From assembly GCA_021234155.1 (NCBI GenBank), contig JAJEKV010000025.1, positions 5,375,310-5,439,309 of the forward strand: a DNA stretch of 64,000 nt, in the 5' to 3' direction. The notes under the pieces were generated by a model, which was not told the origin of the DNA, did not search any database, and saw only the letters and a program-made list of their open reading frames with translations. Source of the stretch: Isoetes taiwanensis (Eukaryota > Streptophyta > Lycopodiopsida > Isoetales > Isoetaceae). Positions 1 through 13,309 of the stretch are shown here, in pieces. Positions within the stretch are counted from its first letter, which is position 1. The number at the start of each line of letters is the position of its first letter. The translations under genes were made by a program, and so were the position numbers.

Positions 1-721
1 AAGAATGTGACAATAATTTGTGAGTATGCTAATATGTTGTGTTGATGATGCAGCATTCTACAACTTAAGATGTAAAATTTAATGCCCCCAACGAACTTGC
101 TAGCAAGCATGCACATCCAAGCACATATCCTTAGGGATGCGCCTATGCGCATTTCCACCATAATACCCCAGCTCTACTTGTTTTATTTCCTATTCTGCCA
201 TTCATTTATGCTCCCCCCGAAAATTAATAATGGATCATTTGCCTTGCACGCGCAGGTTGCCAAGGATACCACGTGTCAACCTTTCAGTGGGCACTCATTC
301 ACGCCGGATTCCACATGGCAACCTTTGATTCGTTTCCAAGAAAATGCAAGGCTGGAATAGAATCAGCTAAGGTTTATATTATATCGAAGCCTTTTCGTTT
401 GGCGAAGTCCGGCGCCTTGGTTGGTCGATCTTGAGGTAGGCCAAAATGATCTCTTCGCCATCACTTAATATACTAGTCGTTTATATGTATTTTTTCAAAC
501 AATCGATTCTGCAGCTTGGCATTCTGTGCAAGCTTTGTTTTGCTTTGTTTTGTTCTGCATCCCGACATTGTGCGCAACATTTGTTTTGCGTTTGAGCTGT
601 AGGTTCGCTAACCCTAGACCTTTGGATAGCATTTGGCATACATGTACATATTCCTATACTAATGTGAAAACCGTTAAGAAAATGGCTAATTTTGCTGTGA
701 AGTTTTGAATTTCCATCAATC
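1..721. other. no supported gene; intergenic
   Basis: I see no gene here. A 92-codon open frame at 82-360 has no recognisable domain. The stretch probably includes the upstream region of the predicted gene starting at 722. No convincing TATA box could be fixed. Confidence 0.4.
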
Positions 722-1874
722 TTGATGGCCACTGCAATGAAGAAAGAGGAAGAGACAGGGGAGGGACAAGTAGAAGAAGAAGGTGTAACGAAAACTGATT
801 TGACTGGAGAAGAAGGTGTAAACAAAACTGATGAGAAAACTGAAGAGACTGGAGAAGAAGGTGCGAAGAAATCTGAAGAGCAAACTGAAGAGACTGGAGA
901 AGAAGATGTAAAGAAAACTGAAGAAACTGAAGAAGAAGGCGTAAAGAAAATTGAAGAGCAAACTGAAGAGACTGACACTGAAGAAGAAGGTGTAAAGCAA
1001 ACTGAAGAGACTGGAGAAGAGAAAGAAGATGTCAGAAAGTCTTTAACTCCTGAAACTCGTCTGCGATTGGCATCCCTTTTGTAAGCTTAGATTGTACTTA
1101 TACAACTCAATGTATTAGCATTTTCTGGAATCGTGTTTCTTGCCTTACATGCTTAGCTCTATGAAACAGGTGTGCTGAACTGTATAAACTTGGTGTTTTG
1201 GATAAGAAGGGAAGTTCACCAGATGCTGTAAAGGATTTTTGCATTGCAATGGAATTAGTTGCAGCTAATAGGGAAAACAGTACCTTGGTAATTGTCTTAG
1301 TTTACTATGTTTTTGTAAGTTGCATCTTCTTTGTCGTCAGCTCACTAAAAAGAGAATGGCAAAACGTACAAGGATATGACACATTTAGGCCAAACAGATT
1401 ATTTGCTATTTGTGACGGATATGAACCTGATCATCAGATTGTCAGGATTAAGTCGTTGCTATCACTTTCTTTGAGTCTCATTGTGGTCAAGACCGATCCA
1501 TGCCACTCATCTGACATGAAAAACTTCAACAAGTAACTTTCCTTTCTATTTGTGCAGGAAAGCTTTTCGTTTCGTTTCGCTGCATTGCTTCTAGGCGTAT
1601 ATGTTGACAAAACGAGAAATGAAGATTCATTATTTCGAAGGGAATGCTTGAAGTGTATCGAGGAAATTACTGAAGGATCGGAAGGTACTAATGCGTGAAC
1701 TCTATTTTGCATGGTGGAATATTCGTAGTTGGAAAACGCACCTTACCTTTTGCATGTTCAATATTCGAAGATGGAGAAGGGTCATCTTGTACTAGTACTA
1801 CTAGTACCACTGGAGGAGAGTCAACTACAACTAGTGTCAGTGGATCTCCTAGTAACACTGAGTCAACTTCTTAA
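722..1874 (+). CDS. predicted four-exon gene, Glu/Thr-rich N-terminus, unknown function
   Basis: I infer exons 722-1080, 1170-1287, 1558-1684 and 1771-1874 (about 235 aa). The first three introns start with GT and end with AG (1081 gtaagc / 1169 ag; 1288 gtaatt / 1557 ag; 1685 gtacta / 1770 ag), and the reading frame stays open through every junction. Residues 5-105 are imperfect repeats of a T-E-E-T-G-E-E-G-V-K-K type, acidic and probably disordered. Next comes a helical-looking segment (LRLASLLCAELYKLGVLDKK..., then FRFAALLLGVYVDKT), and the last exon is Ser/Thr-rich. If intron 3 is not used, translation stops at 1696-1698 and gives about 205 aa. The compact helical part vaguely recalls FRIGIDA-like repeats, but not enough to name it. 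The Ser-rich open frame on the opposite strand (481-978) is a shadow of the repeat. Confidence 0.5.
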
Positions 1875-2962
1875 CCAAATGTACAAAGGTAATATTGCTA
1901 ATGATTTGCCTTCTTAGTATACAAGATGAAAGCACGTAGAGAGTTGTATTTAGCATTGGGAATCATGTAGACGTATATTCACAGCATAGTGATTGTGCCT
2001 GTCAATGTGTTTGCGATGGTGGAAGCGCCTCTTTTCTATTGACCATAGGTTACACCACTAGCAAATATATGGATGGGATGGCATAAGAAATTGCTTCTTT
2101 TGCTAATTGACATGGTATCTTCTTGCAGGACGAAGGGTTGTGCAATCACCAAGAGTTTCACCATAGAACCTCATAAGGCTCAGACACTGAAACATAACAA
2201 ACAACAATCATATACATACATTTCAGACAAAAAAATAAGTATTGAGAATAATGAATAGACCTATACCCAATGCTAATTAGAATAATATAGACATCTAGAG
2301 GTTTAACGTTGATAGATTCTACTCCACCATAGAAGTCTAAAAAATATTTCACACACTTGATACGCAGCAAATTTGCTCCTTTGTTGGATTGCCTCTATTG
2401 ATGGGAAAATTCATTTGGGGATATATTATGAGTATACATGTAAGTGAAGAGGCGAGCTAGGATCGGCTATATGTACTCAAAATCTTTTTATCGATAGAAT
2501 GGATAATCTTACCTTTAAAAAAACAGAGATTGCCGACGACTTAGGATAGTCATTAAGGCCATAACTTGGTAAAACCCCTTGATAATGCCACCACAAGGCC
2601 CCCAAAAAATTTTCGTTATTAGTTTCTTATAATAGTTTTTACCCGAAACCATTATAATATATTAATGTTACTTTGTGGGTTAATATGTTGAAAAACTATG
2701 ACTAGTTACTTACCACAGTTCACCATCACAGTTCTTTATGCTAGTTAATTTATTTAGTTTAGCACTATGTTTTATGTCTATGTTTTAAGTATCTGGTTTA
2801 ACAAGTAATGTAGGCAGTGAACCACCCCTTGTTTTTGGCCTAAAATGTTCATGTGACTTAGAGTGGTTTATAATTAAGTTGTTTATTCATTTTTCACATG
2901 AACCAGTGTTGTTTCATACAATAAAACTTTTCAATTTCTTATCAAAAGACACATGTCAACTA
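1875..2962. other. intergenic, nothing recognised
   Basis: AT-rich sequence with only short open frames. I see no domain, RNA gene or terminal-repeat structure. Confidence 0.4.
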
Positions 2963-3098
2963 CTAATGGTCTTTTCATCAAGATAGTGGTAGCTTTTGTG
3001 TCAAGTTGCTAATGGTTTTTTGTCAACATAATGGGAGCTTCGGGGTCAAGTTGCTAGTGGTTTTTCGTCAAGATAGTGATAGCTTTTGGGACAAGCTG
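2963..3098 (+). repeat. 45-bp minisatellite, three imperfect copies
   Basis: Three tandem units of about 45 bp share the pattern ctaatggt-ttttcgtcaa-gatagtg-gtagcttttgg-tcaagttg. Mismatches between units show it is not recent. Confidence 0.7.
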
Positions 3099-6000
3099 AT
3101 AATATTTTAGACAATAAATTTGGTGTTGGTTTAATAAATGTAGTCACACATACTCATGCCCGAAAACCATTGCCATTTTGCGAACATAAATGGTAATCAA
3201 AATTGTTAAGAAGAAAAGAAAAGTAATGCAAGCTTTTACATAAAACATCACACTTTCACATTGAAAAAGCATGTGTGATCATTAAAGTAACTATGGTATA
3301 TTGTGATGTTAAATAAGCGGGTTCAGCGGGCGGGATTTGAACCCTAATATTTCCATTTGTACTTGGACATGCATACAACGAGCAAGATCAGCGATAATGT
3401 GATGCGCACCATTCCGGTCGCAAATTCAATGCCACATCTTTTTAGTAAACTTTTAGGGTCAGTCTTAACAACTATGTCATCCACTACCATATGAAAGTTC
3501 AACCACATCTCGTCTACAACATGTCAGATTTAAAAATGCTTAACAAAAATTTAATTCAAATCTACAAACAAAGAAACATACCTAATAGTTTTTTCTAATC
3601 CAACAAATACTTCTTGGTTTCTCCACAAAAGTAGCGAGATGGTTTATCGATGCATTACAACCTTGGAACCCTAAGCACAAAAACTGAGCGCCAAAGGGTG
3701 CTGGTTCCGGCACAGCTTATTATTCAAATTGATCAACATAGTGCGGGGAAGCTCTCTCCGGAAACAACTTCTCAATGTTCAATTTCGTCATTGAATTGAA
3801 CCTAGTGCCTCGGCAGAAAAAAAGCTTTCCAAACCGCATAGTGCGGGTTCTCAAGTAATGCATTATTCGCATGCTACAAGCTTAATGCATTTTTCACATG
3901 CTACAAGATTTTCGCCTATACACTTGGGCAACCACAAGCTAGAAACGTCAAATACATCTCGCCGCTTGAAGACTTTGCAGCAAGGAAGCTGAAGGGCAAC
4001 CTTTCTAAAACCGTAATTTAAGAGCGTAAGACACCAATATAAAAAGAGCCTCAATGAGGAAGATGCCATCATGCCGCAAGCGGTCCAAGGCCCTTTCTCG
4101 ACCCATAATATCATGTTTGCCGCAAAGAAAAAAGTCTAGCATGATCTTACTAAAAGTCTAGCATAAATTAACGGGTGGCTTGCAACCTTTTGGATATGGT
4201 TTGGGCCTTATCGACCTGGCGTAACCGGCATAAAGGGATTGGCCTGTCCGCCGGGCAGAGGAAGAGGTCTTACTCATTTGAAGGCCACTCATTACATCCC
4301 ATTTTATGGTAATGTTTCCTAATGGGTCAAAAGCCTCACCGCAAATGCTTTCACCATAAACTTGAGAAACCATATGCAATTAAACAGGGAAAAATATGCT
4401 ATTTCAACTAGACACTAAGATCCTTCGTTCTCACTATCGATTAATCGGGCTGAAGCAGTCCTAATCGCTTAAGAAAAGTGTACACAATGCGGCAATGACA
4501 TTGCTTACCACTAGTATATTGAGGAATAGCGAAGGGTGAAGCCGAAAAATGTAAAGTGCCTGCATGATAATCCAGCAGATAAATCCAGAAACAAACAAGA
4601 ATCGAGCCCCAAAACACAGAAGTGCACTGACATAACAATTCTGGTGGCGCCGCTTAAGTTCCGCCACCAAATGTAAGTTTCCATCAAACAAAAACTAGAA
4701 TCCGTGGAGGAAAAAAGCCCTCCCATTGTTTACGAGCTTTTTACCCCTGGAATCCCCAAAGATCTGTGTTCCCGAAATTGGAAGGGGCTTTGCTTGTAAT
4801 CTATACGCACACGAATAACACATGTTAAGCTGAGGGAAAACGATACCCTCTTGCATATTTGCTCTACAAAATATCTTGGCTCTAGCATTCAATAAGATTA
4901 ATGGAACAACCATTTCATGCTCCTCCAAATGGATAAATAGTAAAGAGAACCCCTGGTTTGGTGCCCTAAAATACAAGATGTCTATATCGTATGCAAGTTC
5001 TAAAAATACAACGGATCGAATGCAAGTTCTAAAAATGCCCGTTGTTCTTGGCAGAAATGTTGCCTTGGATAACCCGCAGCAATGCAAAGAAACAATAAGT
5101 ACATGTTTGGAACTATATTTGAAGATATGTTTCCAACCTAAAAGCGAGGATCTTATCTTTTAACTTTTCAAATGGGCATCTAGAAACATCCTAAAAAATC
5201 ACTTTTCTTTGTTGACTTACCCATTTTCCACAACGGAGAGATGCCTAGAATTTCCTCGACAACGCAAATGACAATAAAATCTGATTTTAAAAGCATCAAA
5301 ATGAATAAGGAATTGCTTTCATCAAACCTTGCACTATCTTCCGTGGGGGATCAACTGGCGATGTTTCAAAAGACTAGATTTCTTGTCATCACTCTAGAAA
5401 AGGAGTGTCCTCGTGTCTAAGTTCCTCTGCAATTACCTTTGGCGAATGTCCTACAACTCCCTAACATGTGTTAGGATAGAAGAACTACTTCTCCAGATAA
5501 TAAGCGTAACTTAGTCAAGCAATACCTTATCGATAATGATTCCGCATAATAATGTGCTTGAATCGAAGGAAATGCAAAGATCCACATCCCAGTTGCCATT
5601 CTCCAAAGATGCATCAAGAACAATTGTGCCATCCGGTATTGTTAGTGCTTTTGTGAACGGCGATTAGCTTTTTCACTATGCACTCTCGACCAAATGAGAT
5701 GTGACAATACATAACCATTATGCAATATCAAATACACTTAATAGAGAAGGCCATATGTTCCAATATTGATGGAAAAGTTTTGATAACAAAATACAAGGAA
5801 GAATAAAAACATAGCATGATAAACAAAACCGGCAGCTAGAAATACCTAAGGAAAAGTGTCCGGCAGTTCCGACATAATTAATGGGGTTGCTTTCTCCCTG
5901 GCTAGACTTTAACAAGGTGATATATGACCTAAAACTCCTCATGCTTAGGATCCGATTGATCTGCATCATAAAGGAGAGAATCGGCAAAGTAAGATGCTTT

Positions 6001-6240
6001 AGAGAGAAAAGAAGAGAGACGATATTGCTTAATGGGTAGAGGAATAAAACCATTGTGTCAAGTATGGTTTAAGATCGCCCCGCTCCTCCTTACTATTTCC
6101 TCATAAGCTTAAGAAACCGGAGCTGGCAGAGAAGAAGTATGGGTAGAAGCGGAGCCAACTGGCCATGCGAAAGGGAAACCTAAACGTGATATGAAAATAT
6201 GGTGGGAATTTTGAATTTTTTTAATTCTTTTAGAAGGTGA
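3099..6240. other. intergenic, no identified gene
   Basis: This stretch holds several short open frames. The longest are on the minus strand: 4695-5087 (130 codons) and 5718-6053 (111 codons). Neither shows a domain I recognise. A minus-strand string resembling a tRNA B box (GGTTCAAATCC) lies near 3337-3347, but no matching A box at tRNA spacing could be confirmed. Confidence 0.35.
4695..5087 (-). CDS. unrecognised open frame, possible gene remnant
   Basis: A 130-codon minus-strand frame. Its protein is of mixed composition with no clear membrane segment or motif. Neighbouring minus-strand frames (3863-4114, 4461-4691) could be exons of one decayed gene, but I found no convincing splice set. 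It may be noise. Confidence 0.15.
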   Translation of the reverse strand: MHCCGLSKATFLPRTTGIFRTCIRSVVFLELAYDIDILYFRAPNQGFSLLFIHLEEHEMVVPLILLNARAKIFCRANMQEGIVFPQLNMCYSCAYRLQAKPLPISGTQIFGDSRGKKLVNNGRAFFLHGF

Positions 6241-9200
6241 CATTTTGAAATAAGTCCAATCTTATTTAGCAAAATAAAATGATTAAAAAAAAATGTGGCT
6301 ATCATCTTTTCCTCCGGTACATAGCGATAGGTGCGTTCGAGTATGTCAGAGGATTAGAATCGCTACGATCCACAGTGTTGGGTTTCGAATCCCTCCTTGT
6401 CCATAACGGTTCTCTACCCAAAGAGATAGGAAGGCAAAGCGCAGCTTGTGATTGGGGGAGCAGACGCAGAGCTATGGAAGTTACTAGCATTTTAATATGG
6501 GACCAACTTAGACATGGGCCATTTAATCTAGAGAAATGCAAAGGAAAGTTGTGATACACGGTCCCAAGCAGTTTTGGCATAGCTACTGGGAATGCCATTC
6601 TGAACGTTGTTCCGATTTCGAATACGTTCCGAGAGGTGGCACATTCCCGAAATGTTTGTTCCTATTTTGAAACTGTTATCTACCGGGAACGGTGTTCCGA
6701 ACATTTTTAGACGTTTCAAACACTGTTTCTGATGTCGTTCTTAATAGCAAAAATTAAAAAAGCATTTTAGTCTAAAATGAAACAGGAATGTGGTCCTTTT
6801 CTTCCCATCTCTCTCTCTTCACAGCAGGGGCAGCTGCAGCGTTGCAGCAAATCGATATTCATTAATCTTGAGATTAATTTGTTTAAATCGGCATATTGCT
6901 TGAATTCTATCATATTCTGCACAATATCATAATTTACAGATTTGAGTAGACGAATATTATTCATTGCCCTTTATACTTTTAAGCTAGCAAAGTAGTTCAA
7001 TGTGTTCCCCAAATCCATAGTCAATTCTTTTTTTCTTTTTCTTTTTTTTTTTTGTGAAAGTTGGATGTTCTGGTTCTCAGGTTCCGGGTAGCTATGAGTT
7101 TTGGTCAATTTGTTGCATGACATCGAGAATCATTTGCGCGCCAGTGGTAAGTCTTCATGGGATAGAATATGGAACTTTTAATTGTTTTTTTTTGTCTTCT
7201 TCTTTTTGTGAGATGCAGCAACCACAGGCACATGAAGAAGCATATATACAAGGACTCCTTACCAAGACATTGGACTTCCCAAAAATATGGTGATAGGATT
7301 TTCTGCTTCTCTCCTCCCCCTCCCCCTCCCCCTTCTTCCATAGCTATAGTTGCATGCCTGCATGCCAGGCCAACAAAGGGCATAGCAATTGAAGCATAGC
7401 AACTCGTGGTTATTCTTTATAAACTTCGAGAATGCTTTGAATGAAGCTGCTTCTTGGAAAAATTACAAGGATCCAAAATAGTCTTGTTAATAGGTACATA
7501 TTTTTTTCCCATTGTTCTTATTCTTATTCTTAGAATATATGCCATTTCCTTCTATCTACACCAATAATAGTTCATGTATGCTCTGACTACTCTTTTAGAT
7601 GTCAGTTCCAACTAAAACAAAGATTTTTGTATCTAGATTGTACTTTGAGTAGGAAGCTAACGTAGATCCTACCTTTGTCTATGTGAAATTAAGCGAGATG
7701 CAACATTTTTTCTTGATCCTTGATTTGTGCTTCTCTCCATACTTTGCTATTTGTACTAATATTGAAGATAGTTTTGCATTTTTCCATTAGTCCATACTAT
7801 ATCTTCTTTGTTTGTTTGTCTGGGTCCCATACGTCATTTCGTCTCCATGGTGATAAAAGACAATTCAATTCAATTCAATTCTTAATGACTTGTTTAAACT
7901 GGAGTTTTATGTTCTAATGTTATAGTGGCTAATATTTATAAGCTCCAAATCTACCTCAAGTTCTTGACTCTTTTAAAATCAAGGAATGCCTTTACAACCT
8001 ATGGAGATGCCTAACATGATATTTTAGCTTTCTAATCTTCTAATATTTTCACATGTGCCATCTTAATCGAGTTTTTCTAAGGAATCTAGAATTATCCCCA
8101 TGTGACAAGCGAGAAATGGGTAATATTTAGGAGAGATTTTTTATATTGATATTGATGTCAATGGTAAAGTTCCAATAGTAGGGCCGCACGTTGGTTAGTG
8201 GTGCATCATTCAAATAATTTGTACCTCGATATATTGTTGCATGCCCTGCATTTAGTTGCAATGCTTAGGTTCTAAAGATATAAGATATAAACAAAGCAGT
8301 ATTTCATGTTATGCTTTATCAGTATGCATGTTGTATAGGTATTAATGCCCACTTATCTTTATCATGCCCTCTTACCTTTATCAAACATCGGGTTTAGCAT
8401 GCACTTTTCTTCTCATCCCCCTCCCCCCTTTTTATATGCCCTTTTTGGGCAAGGATGGATACTGAACCATATCCATAGAGCAATCCGAGCCATCCAGAAT
8501 GTAGTGCATATTTCTTTTTAAGTAAGAAATTAAATATGCAGTGAAATATTTATTTATTATCTTTATCACCATCATTAGATCAAAATTGAAAATTCTCGTC
8601 TTTAAGATACAACAACAATTGATAGGCTTTTCATTCATCTCAGTTTTCTACAATGATATAGAGTGGGCCGCATATTATAAGGTACCCATAAAATTTAAAA
8701 ACCCTAGAGAATATCTAGTTATATAAGCCTTATTGTTTCTGCTACAAATCTTGGCTAATGTACATCCAAGAGCTTATCATCGAGATTAATAAACCTTCCC
8801 CTTTTGGTTTTCAAGGAAAAACCCTAGTGATAAGCGGCAAGGGGCTTAAACAAATGCAAGGTTGCTAAAACGCCCCATAAAAATCCCACGCTTCAAGGAG
8901 AAACGTGAGTCGGCGCATCACTGCACATCACCACCACTAAAACACAATGATAATAAAACAAAAACCCTCGAAAGCCGTTGAGGTCGTCAATGATGCCACG
9001 AGAGAATTTTGATAAACAACATTTACCTAAATAACAAAATTAAGGGATGGAGAGTGAGAAACAAAGGAAACCGGGCGAGATGAGAAAGCACCAATGATAA
9101 GTTAAAGAAGAACTCCACAATAAATAGCAATCTCCTCAATTGAATGGTGGCTCAAAAAATGTGATATATGCATGCGACGCATGCAATGCATGATGTTGTC

Positions 9201-9989
9201 CGAGAATCCCGATCGCCACTGGATCGATTGCATAACAATTACCCTTTGGTAAATTTAAATATACACACAAGTATTTCTTCCTTGTGTAAATCCTCATCAT
9301 GTGATCTTGTATCATACATGTTCTTTATACGTGAGGATTTCATATGTCCATATGTAAGTTTCCACATTAGATTAAGTGGCCTTTGGGAAAAAAAAAAAAG
9401 AATTCAATAGAGATGGGAAGGTAATTGTGAATGTCAAAAGATTAGTTAAAGGTACTTCAATATTGTGGAGATGGTCTAATAACCATTTATATGGAGTGTA
9501 TTAACAAACTATTACTAGTTTAACGAACCACTATAGTATGCAAAAGCTATCTCACAAAACCACAACGAGCTTTAATAAACCACTATAGCATCACAATCAA
9601 CATTAATAACCATATCATAAACCATAATCAGTTTAGACAAATCACTATAGCATGTAGTTTTCTTCTATCGAATTAATTCATGCATAAGAAACCACATATA
9701 CCATGGTTTTTTTATGATATGATATTGGTTAAATATAGTAGTTCATTTTTGGGATCCTTGTGCACCCACGACCATGGATTTCTAGGTCATGAAGTTTCCT
9801 GCCTCAACTTTGAGACCAACATTGCACCTATAATTTGGAAAACAATTAGGTCGGACCCAAATTTCCTAAGGTGGGGAGGTGTATTTTTTTGGAACTTATA
9901 CCCCCTTTTTTTTTTTTTTTTTTTTTGGTTTTGAAGAGCATGACCTATCTTATTTTTAGGGCAAGGCTTTGTGGATACGATGAATATTC
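6241..9989. other. intergenic left flank of the tandem array
   Basis: No gene is supported. Notable simple sequence is a C/T-only tract at about 7305-7337, a poly-T at about 7021-7052 and a poly-T run of more than 20 at about 9906-9926, just before the array. Around 9500-9660 the string 'accactatag' recurs several times as a loose repeat. A tRNA-like T-arm string (near 6382-6398) was not accepted as a tRNA gene. Confidence 0.4.
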
Positions 9990-11132
9990 AAGCAGGAGTC
10001 ATGCAGGAATCTTAACTTGAATCCCCTTTTTTTTCAGGGGAAGGGGAGGGGAAACCATAACTAGAAGCCACACGAAAATGCTATAACTAAAAAAACTATG
10101 GGATCAAACGGCAGAGAACCTAGGACCTTATGGAATCTAACCGACATCTCTAACAATCAGACTAAGCAGTAAGATGCTTGACAATCCATGGCAAAGGAGC
10201 AAACATCATGACAACAATCTAACATCCAGACTAGGAACACAACTCATATCGAAGATCCAGTAAGAACCGATCCTTAACCATATTCACATGTAGCAGAGAT
10301 TACATTTTTGGTTAAAAGATAACGGAGAATCGGTTTTCAATATGTTCTGATTTATGCATGTTTAAGCAAGACGGAAGATGGGCATCATGTGGTTGATCTG
10401 TGAAGAAACTAGCTGAGAAAACGCTGAATGATTTAAAGCAATCCGGTCGCCTATTATGGTCGATTCATCCTCCCGCACCATTGAATCCTGCAGCAGAACA
10501 AAAACCCGAAGAATTTGCTACGAAATTCGATCAAACCAATATGACCTTCATTGCAAAATAGAACGAATTTCTTTGCTTAGTCACTCTCGGACCGAAAAAA
10601 GTAAAGGAAATTTGAAAACGAAGCTTGTGTTTTTTTTTGGTCCGTTCTTTTTTCTTAGCCGAGCAGCACATATTTGTGATAATATTGTAACCATCGATGT
10701 CGGCCCAGTTTAAATTAATCGAGAATCCAAAGTGCCGGAATCGAAGATGACATAGATCCGCATATTTTGTGCCGGTCCTATAAGGCTCGTTAGCTGCACC
10801 AACAAAAAAGGCAAAACCAGAACTAGATTGAAAGGGGCGCATCGCCAAAGCGAAAATAACCGCTCAATTTGCCCAATTTCCATAGCCATAGCCATGTACC
10901 GGCGTTTTTAATGGCGTGCTAAAAATAAAATAAAAATATAACTCCTCCCAATGGTTTTTTGGGCCATTATTTTGTAAACTTGGCATGCTCTTAATCACTG
11001 TCTGAGATTTTCATTCTAGGAATGAATCTCGGACCTTGATTCAAGCGTGAAGAGGGGGCATGTATGGGCTATAACAGCTTTATTTGGAATTTTCTTGTCA
11101 CCATAATAATTGTCTTCTTGAACACCTCTTGG

Positions 11133-11254
11133 AATAAAAAATCTCGACAGTAGTCAAGGCTGATAATAGGCTCTACACGGACTAGTTATAGGCCAGAATA
11201 AAAATCTCGACAGGTCATAAAGGATAATAGGCTCTACATCGCCAATTATAGGCC
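11133..11254 (+). repeat. two-copy tandem repeat of about 63 bp
   Basis: Two adjacent copies share aataaaaatctcgaca, gataataggctctaca and agttataggcc. The same pair recurs in unit 2 (about 21858-21978) and unit 3 (about 33271-33402). Confidence 0.65.
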
Positions 11255-13309
11255 GTGAAATGGCCTCGGCCGTCTTGCATATTACATCTTTGGTCGGCCA
11301 GCGACCATTTCTAGCCCATAACGGCACCGTGTAGAGGGGTGTAGAGGCATTATCCACCCCCATAACGTCCCAAAATGTCCATCCAGTATGATCTGGAGCG
11401 AAAAATGGGGTTTGATTTTTTCTGTATTTTTTTTTAATGTTCCCATTGAGAACTCCTCCTTTCCTCATGGCCTTCTTTTTTTAAACCTATACAACATCAA
11501 TTTTGTAATCTGAATGGAACTTCTTTCACACAATGGGATAGGAGCACACTCGAGTTGAGTTTTGCCTTTGTGATATAATCATCATTTCAATGTATTATTC
11601 TAGGTAAATCTTTCGAATACGTTGGAATCCAATAATCCTAAGCCACCCAAAGGGTGAACCCGAATGTGTAATCTAAAGGTATGTTCATGATCGTCACTGT
11701 ACAAGTCTCAATAGTCGACTTGTACAAGATCGAGTAGCCCAACATGTGCTACATGCTGGCCTACAACATTATAAGTAGACAACAATGTTGTTAAAAAACC
11801 CGTTTTTTATTTTTAAAGACCTCTATACAAATCCTCACATTTTCTAAAGGATTTTTATGATTTGGTATCTTCCCATAAAAAAAAAAAATGCACATTTTTT
11901 GCATTGCTTTATTTAACATATTTGCTACTGTTAGAATACACATTTTTGCTACAAGTTACAAGACGTAGTATGCCAACAAGTAAATCAAAAGCTTCTGTTG
12001 CTATTGGAAACTTAAGTTCAAGTACAAAGGTATCATAGCTATTTTGCTATGCAACTTTTATGAAAGTTCAAAAACACATTATAGTGGTTAAGGAATATAA
12101 GAATTTTATATACAAGGATAAATAAGTTCAAGAATACCATATATTTGGATTAAAAAAATTAGAGACTAAGGATTTTTAAGGATTTTAAAAGATTTTTAAG
12201 GATTTTAAAGTTTTTAAAAAAGTTTTTGGGTTGCCCTAAGGGGCAAACCCTTGTTTATGGGGTTTATGGCATATTCCTAGTATATGCCAAAGATATGCAT
12301 GGAATATCGAATAATGGCTAAAAACCCATTGTTGGCGTGAACCTGCGGTCATTTATGTTGCGGGAGCCCCTCTCGAAAACCCGCTAAGCGGTTCTAATCT
12401 AGGTGTTCTCGGTTAACTGGTTCTAATCTAGGTGTTTCTAATCTGTTAATCATAGGGCGGCGATGGCCGGACTGATGTGCAATCGATGTAAGTTAGCAGT
12501 GAGTTTCTCTTGCGTTTTTTCAAGACTGTATGAGCAAAGAAGAGTACGCTTTTGTAAATTTTGTGACCGGAGACCAACCCACGAACCAGGTGGGCTGCAA
12601 CCATCACAAATAAGTTAACGGTGAAAAATATCGATAAGAATCTCCCAAAATCTACCTTGAAACAAGCCGCATTGCATCGAAGAAATACGATTCATAAAAG
12701 CTACTCCATGGATACATGGGGCGGGTAAGGAGATTAACACCCTTTTTTGTTCGCCAATCGAGGTCGAATCGGGGGCGGCCATCAAGAAATCGGAACCGAT
12801 TGCTCCCAAACTACACCCTTTGGCCATGGTACCCTCTGCAACCTCCTTCTTTACAAGCTGTAACTCCTTAATCGATTCCTCGAACTCAAAACTTCTTTCC
12901 AAGATCAAGACAGCTCGCCTCCCTAAAGTTGAGATCCGGACATTCTTCTGTTCCATATCCAAGCTATCAACTCATTAGTTTCGTGTAGCCAGACATGTCT
13001 GAAAGGAAAAATCGAATGAGTTTGTGCTTAGCTGGGGTGATCGGCTCAATCGTGGCTTCGAATCCAGAGCTGGTGATTCTTGTGCATCGATCCTGCTGGT
13101 AAACGTAGCCGATTATGGAGCCCCCTGATTACCTGTTTAATAGAAAGAGTTTTTCAGAGACCTGCTCATGATATGATCAACATAAAAATGCCCCTACCTA
13201 GCTTTCAAGAGCCGAACTCCATCGCCCGCAGCTTGAGCATTATCTCTTTTGGAAATCCAGGCCGGATCTAAGGTCTATGCTTTTACACTGAGGCATGCAA
13301 ACAGACATG

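Noticed and set aside
481-978. 165-codon Ser/Phe-rich minus-strand frame
   Set aside because: Antisense shadow of the Glu/Thr repeat in the predicted gene at 722.
6318-6405. tRNA gene suggested by gggtttcgaatccc
   Set aside because: No acceptor stem, and the A box is poor. Chance match or very old relic.
12615-12962. 115-codon minus-strand frame in unit 1 (MDMEQKNVRIST...)
   Set aside because: Protein-like in unit 1, but the frame is not kept in units 2 and 3 and no domain is recognised. It could be a decayed gene fragment, but support is too weak to annotate.
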